Positions 58,912-64,000 of a stretch of 64,000 nt of DNA are shown piece by piece (position 1 is the stretch's first letter; every line of letters starts with the position of its first letter). A program made the position numbers and the translations under genes. Source of the stretch: JABSSA01 sp039984715 (lineage in GTDB: Bacteria; Pseudomonadota; Alphaproteobacteria; Rhodobacterales; Rhodobacteraceae); the NCBI GenBank assembly GCA_039984715.1, contig JBDWUA010000008.1:186001-250000 (forward strand), in the 5' to 3' direction. The notes beneath the pieces were generated by a model that saw only the letters and a list, made by a program, of their open reading frames with translations, did not search any database and was not told the origin of the DNA.

Positions 58912-59947
58912 ATCCAGTCATCTCCAGATATCCTTGGCCTGTATGGCTGCCTTGGATGCCTACGGGCCCTTCCCAATAGGGCAATGAGACGTCCATCCAC
59001 GAGTCGTTGTTTTGCGCCTCAACCGTCACATCCACCCCTTTTGCGGGTAATCGCACATGCCAAGACACCGGTATATTTTTACCTTTCACGTCCGCGACGC
59101 TGATCGGGTCTGCACTGAACGCGCCATCTTTATAGGATGTCGTCTGACCCGAGGGTGATATCCATGTCGCCGAGTTAAACGTGTCACCATCACTTTGGCG
59201 CAACCGAAACCCCATCAGCTTATCGCCAGTGTCAAAGGATAGCGAAAACCAATCCCATCCTGTTTGGTTGTCCGACAAAGGTTGCGAAGACCATTCACGA
59301 TCCAGCCAAGCCTGACCTGAGACTGGGATGTCCCCGTTTGGCAGTTGCAGCAGTCCCGTCACATCAAAAAACGGTTGAGAATAATAGTAACTTGCTTGCC
59401 CATCAGCGGATTTGGCTGAAAATCCCGCGTCCCCGTGAAAGATCATCGGACCAGATGCGGTCATGTCGAACGCGTATCCAAAATCAGGGCCCGTAGCAGA
59501 TACTGCCATTTGTCCGTCGAACGCCCCTGACATCTGCCACTCGTCAATCCAAGCATTGAAGGGGTTTGCTGTGACCCCCGCTTGACCGATGCCGCCGCGC
59601 GCAAACCGCTCTGTTACAAAATGCCTGTCCGGTGTCGTTATGGCGGCATGTGCAAACCAAACCTGCGGGTCTTGCCAACCTTCCTTGGTTTCCGGCGCAA
59701 GCGCGGATCGAAACAGCGTCCATTGTGCGCCGTATTGCGTCCCGTCCGCGGCTTTCAGGTTTGCGGTCAAGTACCACCATTCTATGCGAAAATCGGGGTG
59801 TGCGCCGTGATCTTGCGGAAATACGAATTGATACCCTTGATGTGGCTGTGTGAATTCCTCTGCCTCAGAGCCCAATCCAGCAAATCCTTGGGCAAACACT
59901 GATGCAGGCCAAAGAAACAAGGCCAAGACAATTGCTTTACCGATCAT
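58904..59947 (-). CDS. AttH/CrtC-like lipocalin-domain exported protein
   Basis: A 347-residue protein with a Sec signal peptide (IGKAIVLALFLWPASVFA). The mature part is the double lipocalin-like barrel of the AttH/carotenoid-hydratase fold: HPDFRIEWWYLTANLKAADG, GAQWTLFRSALAP, VWFAHAAITTP, and WLDREWSSQPLSDNQTGWDW. It has no crt neighbours, and its place after an ABC permease and ATPase fits the AttEFGH-type transport group rather than carotenoid synthesis. The start is ATG 59947, overlapping the permease end by 11 bases. Confidence 0.87.
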   Translation of the reverse strand: MIGKAIVLALFLWPASVFAQGFAGLGSEAEEFTQPHQGYQFVFPQDHGAHPDFRIEWWYLTANLKAADGTQYGAQWTLFRSALAPETKEGWQDPQVWFAHAAITTPDRHFVTERFARGGIGQAGVTANPFNAWIDEWQMSGAFDGQMAVSATGPDFGYAFDMTASGPMIFHGDAGFSAKSADGQASYYYSQPFFDVTGLLQLPNGDIPVSGQAWLDREWSSQPLSDNQTGWDWFSLSFDTGDKLMGFRLRQSDGDTFNSATWISPSGQTTSYKDGAFSADPISVADVKGKNIPVSWHVRLPAKGVDVTVEAQNNDSWMDVSLPYWEGPVGIQGSHTGQGYLEMTGYE

Positions 59948-62336
59948 TCGCAAACACCTTCAACAAGGTTCCCGGAGGCGTATAGGCCAATCTGCGGGCC
60001 GGGATCATCGCGGCGACGGCGGCGGCAACCAATGCGAATACCCCCAGACGCACGTAAAGGGCGGGAAACAAGTACATCGGCAATTCCCACCCAAAGGCTT
60101 CGACATTTACGACCGTCAACAAAACCCACGCCAAAAGCAGCCCCAAAGGCAACGCCAAAATCGTGGTCAACGCCGCCAAGACAACTGCCCGGACCAATTC
60201 AAGTTGCCCCAGCTCGCGGCGCGTCATTCCAAGCGCCCAAGCCGGTGCCAGTTGCGGAATGCGCATCGCGGATAGGGTCAGCAAGCTCATCAAAATAGCA
60301 AAGGCCGCGACGGCCAGTGTAAGAACATTCAAGGCGCCCGTAACTTTGAATGTGCGTTCAAATACATTTAGCGAAAAGGCTTTGATCTGTTCCTGATTGA
60401 CGATGTTGGCGGCCTCGATGGATAGGTCATCCATCAAACGTTGGCTTAGCCCTTCAGGGTCGTCCGTACGCACGCCAAACCGTTGTGCGCGTTGATCCGG
60501 GAATCGTTGCAAGAACTGCGCTTCGTTGATGACCACTTGCCCCAGAGGGTTTCCGTAATCTGCAACGACGGCCGCAATCGGCAAAGTGAGATCTGGTAAG
60601 ATTTGCACCATGTCGCCCGGCCATAAATCCGCCCGGCGCGCAAGCTGTTCATTGATGATGGCGGCGTTTCCAGACTGGACCAAAGACCAAACATCGCCTT
60701 GCGCCCTCAAAAACCGCCAATTTTCTTCATAGGTTGATTCAACACGGACCCCGAACAATGCTGTTGGAACGTCTGCCACCTGAAGGTCTATGGACACGAC
60801 CGGCAACACTTCGCGTGCATGTTCAGACAGGTATGCATCCAATGTCTTGGCTTGTTCATCGCTTGAGACAGATACAAACAATTCTGGGGCCAGGCGTTGA
60901 TCCAAAAATCCGACAAAGGTTTCACGAAAACTGGATACCATGGTGGAAACGCCGACGTTGGCAGCGGTTGCCAACAGCAATGCCATCAAGGCCAAGCTTA
61001 ATCCCGGCACTTGTTGGCGTGTGTCCGCCCAAAACCATTCCGAGATGGGGCCCCGTGCGAACCTCCTGCCCAAGGACACCACGCCAAGCAGAAAGTAGGG
61101 CAATGCTAAGGCCGCCCCCGTCAAAAGGCATCCCAATAGGACAAAACCAACGAGCAATCCGCGCCCCCAAATCGCCAGCACCAACGCCGTCACAAGCAAG
61201 GCCAAGGCCGCCAGTGCCAAAAGGGCTGCGTTCTTGTTGGATTCGACCGCCCATGCCCGTGGTCGCGCACTTGCCAAAATGGGCATTCGTGCAATTTTCC
61301 ACAACGCACCACCAGCAGCGATTGCCGTTCCACCAAAGGCGATTGCAAAGCCAGAGACCCACCAGACAGGTCGCAATTGCAGCGCCCCAACGACATCCGC
61401 GCCGTATAACCCCCGCAACGTCGCAGCGACATCAGGCAGCAAAACAGCCGCAATCAAATACCCCATAACAACGCCCAAGGCGCCTGCGACAAAAGCAAAC
61501 GCGATCAGTTCTCCGACGAACAACCAAATAAGAACACGCAACGGCATACCCAACGCGCGCAATGTCCGAACCAGACTGCGGCGTTGTTCAAATGCAAGGC
61601 CGATAACCCCCTGAACAATGAAAATCCCGACCGCAAAGCTTAGCAATCCAAACGCGGTCAGATTCAGATGGAAACTATCCGTCAAGCGTTGCACGTCCTG
61701 ACCACCAATGGCTGATTTAACGAACAGTTCGGGTGCAATCTTGTCCAAATTCGGGATGTTAATCGGTTGAGTATTTGCAACGATCAACCGGTTGATCTGG
61801 GCAGGTTTGCCCAACAATTGTTGCGCGACCCCAATATCCGTGATCGCCACACCCGGCGCGACAGCGTCGTCGATGATTACTTGCAATGCTGGGTCTTCGG
61901 GCAGCAAATCCGCCGTGTTTGGATTCACAAAGACAAATCGTGTTGTCAAAACCCGGACAATATCGCGACCTTCCCCTTGTCCAACCGGCATCAACCCGGC
62001 CGGCGCTGTCAGAGGGTCAATCCCCAACAACCGCACTTGGCGTCTGATTGGGCCAAGTGCGTCGTCCAAAACCGGTGTCACCTGCCATCCAGCACGTCGC
62101 AGCGCGATATATTGATCCTGCGAAATTGTATTGCCCGACCGCGGTAAAACCTGATCGTATTGGCCTTCTCCCAATGTGGTCGCAGCAGCATCGTAACTGG
62201 CCCGCGCCTCGGCGTTGATGGCTTGGACACCTGACCAAAGGGCTGTCGCCAAAGCGAGGCCAAAAACCAGTGAAAACAGTTGCAACAGGTTGCGCCGCCA
62301 ATGCGATAAGATCGCAGAGAAACCCACACGGATCAC
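59937..62336 (-). CDS. FtsX-type ABC transporter permease (two FtsX units)
   Basis: A 799-residue inner-membrane protein of the LolC/MacB-like large permease type. One N-terminal helix (NLLQLFSLVFGLALATALWS) is followed by a periplasmic domain. The first FtsX unit is at about 255-460 and has GVIGLAFEQRRSLVRTLRAL. A second periplasmic part is followed by a final FtsX unit (about 680-790). It works with the LolD-type ATPase encoded just upstream (4-base overlap) and the AttH-like protein downstream, probably moving a lipid or lipoprotein-like substrate to the outer leaflet or envelope. Confidence 0.9.
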   Translation of the reverse strand: MIRVGFSAILSHWRRNLLQLFSLVFGLALATALWSGVQAINAEARASYDAAATTLGEGQYDQVLPRSGNTISQDQYIALRRAGWQVTPVLDDALGPIRRQVRLLGIDPLTAPAGLMPVGQGEGRDIVRVLTTRFVFVNPNTADLLPEDPALQVIIDDAVAPGVAITDIGVAQQLLGKPAQINRLIVANTQPINIPNLDKIAPELFVKSAIGGQDVQRLTDSFHLNLTAFGLLSFAVGIFIVQGVIGLAFEQRRSLVRTLRALGMPLRVLIWLFVGELIAFAFVAGALGVVMGYLIAAVLLPDVAATLRGLYGADVVGALQLRPVWWVSGFAIAFGGTAIAAGGALWKIARMPILASARPRAWAVESNKNAALLALAALALLVTALVLAIWGRGLLVGFVLLGCLLTGAALALPYFLLGVVSLGRRFARGPISEWFWADTRQQVPGLSLALMALLLATAANVGVSTMVSSFRETFVGFLDQRLAPELFVSVSSDEQAKTLDAYLSEHAREVLPVVSIDLQVADVPTALFGVRVESTYEENWRFLRAQGDVWSLVQSGNAAIINEQLARRADLWPGDMVQILPDLTLPIAAVVADYGNPLGQVVINEAQFLQRFPDQRAQRFGVRTDDPEGLSQRLMDDLSIEAANIVNQEQIKAFSLNVFERTFKVTGALNVLTLAVAAFAILMSLLTLSAMRIPQLAPAWALGMTRRELGQLELVRAVVLAALTTILALPLGLLLAWVLLTVVNVEAFGWELPMYLFPALYVRLGVFALVAAAVAAMIPARRLAYTPPGTLLKVFANDR

Positions 62337-62989
62337 AACAGGCGCCCTTTATTCAATCGCACCCGCCGCTGCATGCGCGATGCGACCTTTTCCGAATGCG
62401 TGACGACCATCATCGCGGCACCCGTTTCGGCAACCAGACCAAGCATTTGTTCCAACACCTCGTCGGCAGTCTCTTCGTCCAAATTGCCCGTTGGTTCATC
62501 CGCAAGGATCAGCTTCGGGCGCGCAAGAAGCGTCCTTGCAATGGCCACACGCTGTTGCTGTCCGCCTGACAAAGCCTCGGGGAACTTGTTCAAATGGGCG
62601 TCCAACCCAAGCGACGCTGCCAAAGTCTGCAATCGGGACGCCTCATACGATCCGGCAAGGCGCGCTTGAAACGCGATATTCGCGGACACATCCAATGATG
62701 GGATCAGGTTGAATTGTTGAAAAATCACACCAACGTCTGTGCGTCGCAATTCTGCGCGGCTGCGATCATCCATGTCCAAGATATCGTGCCCGGCCAGTGT
62801 AATCCGCCCGCCATCCGCAGTGTCCAAGCCACCGACCAGATGCAGCAATGTGCTTTTGCCAGACCCGGATTCCCCGGTCAGTGCCAGTGTCTCGCCTGCC
62901 GCCACTTGAAGGTCGATACCCCGCAAAACCTCGATAGGTCCGTCGATGCTCGGGTAAACCTTGGTCAACTGATTAACTTCAAGCAGCAT
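62333..62989 (-). CDS. LolD/MacB-type ABC transporter ATPase
   Basis: A 218-residue ATPase. Walker A is GESGSGKSTLLHLVGGLD, the Q-loop is VGVIFQQFNLIPSL, the signature is LSGGQQQRVAIARTLL, Walker B is LILADEPTGNLDEETAD, and the His is in MVVTHSEKVA. This is the set expected for the MacB/LolD class that drives FtsX permeases. The start is ATG 62989. It is the first gene of an operon with the permease, the AttH-like protein and the PNPOx-like protein. Confidence 0.94.
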   Translation of the reverse strand: MLLEVNQLTKVYPSIDGPIEVLRGIDLQVAAGETLALTGESGSGKSTLLHLVGGLDTADGGRITLAGHDILDMDDRSRAELRRTDVGVIFQQFNLIPSLDVSANIAFQARLAGSYEASRLQTLAASLGLDAHLNKFPEALSGGQQQRVAIARTLLARPKLILADEPTGNLDEETADEVLEQMLGLVAETGAAMMVVTHSEKVASRMQRRVRLNKGRLL

Positions 62990-63110
62990 GTATGGTCCTT
63001 TATTGCCCACCCATTATTACAGGCCCTTTTTATCGGCTCACCTCACGACATCCCACAACAAATCACGATGTGGCAAATGGGCTGTTCACGCTCTTTTGCG
63101 AAACAAATCG

Positions 63111-63863
63111 CTAAGACAACAAAATGGCTATCGTCGTCAAACCGGCAACCTCTGACATCAATTGAGCAGCCCCCAAGACATCCCCCGTTTGGCCACCAAT
63201 CCGCTTCAGCGCGCGCCAGCCCACAAAGCATGTGACCATCGACATAACAATCAAGGCGATGACCCCTGCAAATCCCATGGCCAGCATCAAAACCAAACTC
63301 AGAATTGCGCCGAATACAAACGCCGAAGATTGGCCCGACCCGGCCACCGATCCCAGGCCCTCAGACCGTGCCGCTGGCAAGGCTTGCAGCAACGACACCA
63401 TGGCGAAACGGCTGGTCACAGAAATCGCCACAAAAACCCATAGGTTGGCCTGCGCACCAAGGTCCGTGACAGCCGATATCCAAAGCGCGCAAGCAATGAC
63501 AAGCGCAAGAACCCCATAGCTTCCGATGCGGCTGTCGCGCATGATCTCAAGGCAATGCTGCGTATCGCGACCACCGCCAATTCCATCTGCAAAATCCGCC
63601 AAACCATCGAAATGCAGCGCACCCGTCAGCATCGCCAAAACGCCAAGTACAATGACCGCCGCAATAGAATCCGACGCGCCAATGGCCAGCAGAACAACGT
63701 GGGCAAACCACACGAGAAACCCGATTGGCACGCCGACCAATGGATAGGCCCACTTACATTCGCTTAAGGTCGGGACTGGTGCATCCAGCGTTCGGGAAGG
63801 CAGGCGCGTCAAAAACATCAATGCAACGCGAAACTCTTTGATCCGCACCGCAACATCGGTCAT
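63111..63863 (-). CDS. cobS: Adenosylcobinamide-GDP ribazoletransferase (cobalamin synthase)
   Basis: A 250-residue membrane enzyme that joins adenosylcobinamide-GDP with alpha-ribazole, the last assembly step of cobalamin. Motifs: FLTRLPSRTLDAPVPTLSE near the start, LTGALHFDGLADFADGIGGG with the conserved acidic residues, and MRDSRIGSYGVLAL. Five to six helices follow. The name cobS (also cobV) follows common annotation. The ATG overlaps the stop of cobT (ATGA), so the genes are coupled. The end is 121 bases upstream of the LolD-type operon. Confidence 0.95.
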   Translation of the reverse strand: MTDVAVRIKEFRVALMFLTRLPSRTLDAPVPTLSECKWAYPLVGVPIGFLVWFAHVVLLAIGASDSIAAVIVLGVLAMLTGALHFDGLADFADGIGGGRDTQHCLEIMRDSRIGSYGVLALVIACALWISAVTDLGAQANLWVFVAISVTSRFAMVSLLQALPAARSEGLGSVAGSGQSSAFVFGAILSLVLMLAMGFAGVIALIVMSMVTCFVGWRALKRIGGQTGDVLGAAQLMSEVAGLTTIAILLS

Positions 63864-64000
63864 CCGCCGGATACTCCGGCCTCTGCAAAGGTCGCCATAC
63901 CGTTGTGACATTCCAATGCAGCACGCAGCACGCCCAAGGCAAGTGCGGCGCCCGACCCTTCACCCAAGGCCATTCCCAGCGACAAAATTGGCACCTTGTT
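63860..64000 (-). CDS. cobT: Nicotinate-nucleotide-dimethylbenzimidazole phosphoribosyltransferase, C-terminal part
   Basis: The last 46 residues of CobT, entering from the right edge. The frame contains SLGMALGEGSGAALALGVLR and MATFAEAGVSGG, the conserved CobT end with the catalytic Glu (GEGSG). CobT makes alpha-ribazole phosphate, the lower ligand precursor used by CobS. The TGA overlaps the cobS ATG by four bases. The 5' part lies outside the window. Confidence 0.93.
   Translation of the reverse strand, partial: NKVPILSLGMALGEGSGAALALGVLRAALECHNGMATFAEAGVSGG

Noticed and set aside
58904..59947. Carotenoid 1,2-hydratase (CrtC) function
   Set aside because: The fold is shared, but no carotenoid genes are nearby and the gene is embedded in an ABC export operon, which fits AttH-like proteins better.
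1..64000. CRISPR arrays, insertion sequences, integrases and prophage genes
   Set aside because: No regular direct-repeat array, transposase, integrase or phage structural gene was seen. The accessory blocks have no visible mobility genes or flanking att-like repeats; the single tRNA gene has no integrase beside it.

Overview
The window is chromosomal DNA from a marine alphaproteobacterium, most likely a member of the Roseobacter group (Rhodobacteraceae). The evidence is the gene content: a DUF1127 protein beside a LysR regulator, a XpaC/TelA/SPFH cluster with a DUF2927 lipoprotein, a zinc-ligand-free L33, gatC-gatA, an alphaproteobacterial-type class A RNase P RNA, and aerobic cobalamin genes (cobT-cobS). 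This is inference from gene content; no rRNA or species marker is present. Coding density is high. Four convergent gene pairs meet with zero or a few bases of shared stop codon.

Layout. 1-6000: two SLC13-type carriers with TrkA-C domains flank a BASS-type symporter and a flavin dehydrogenase. 6198-9175: YmdB-like phosphoesterase, 5-formyl-THF cyclo-ligase and MgtE. 9275-15254: guanine deaminase and 8-oxoguanine deaminase flank a minus-strand accessory operon (10564-12568) containing an astacin metalloprotease, a stand-alone copy of its C-terminal module, and two small unknown proteins. A CAP-domain protein and HisN complete the block. 15301-18262: an XRE regulator with inverted repeats upstream, a LysR/DUF1127 divergent pair and a Bax-inhibitor-1 protein. 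18319-25676: housekeeping genes including rpmG, rnpB, a peptidoglycan amidase and gatCA. 25802-29373: AraC regulator, TadA, a methyltransferase and a pseudouridine synthase.

29554-36166 is a membrane-stress (tellurite-type) cluster: TerC, a 29-residue membrane peptide, XpaC, TelA, a DUF2927 lipoprotein, an SPFH-GYF protein and a double zinc-ribbon membrane protein. 36169-38243: nitroreductase, Dtd and pirin. 38385-40463 holds a degenerate type I secretion ABC protein that has lost most of its membrane domain and nearly all ATPase motifs. Upstream of it are tandem hairpins and a small unknown gene. 40758-49389 is a peptide-uptake operon: glycerate kinase-like protein, CocE hydrolase, periplasmic binding protein, two permeases and a double ATPase. 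Its last two gaps are bridged by mini-ORFs.

49490-50842 encodes a MACPF pore-forming-type protein with a threefold C-terminal repeat. After it come a thioredoxin-like protein, an HSL-type esterase coupled to an acyl-CoA synthetase, an MsbA-type exporter, tRNA-Gly, an ArsR-SRPBCC-membrane protein operon with a clear operator palindrome, an AttH/LolD-type export operon, and the cobT-cobS end.

The most unusual parts are the astacin operon, the MACPF protein and the pseudo-ATPase exporter. Neither the astacin nor the MACPF protein has a visible signal peptide. Together they could form an effector-like accessory set, but the sequence alone does not show that they cooperate.
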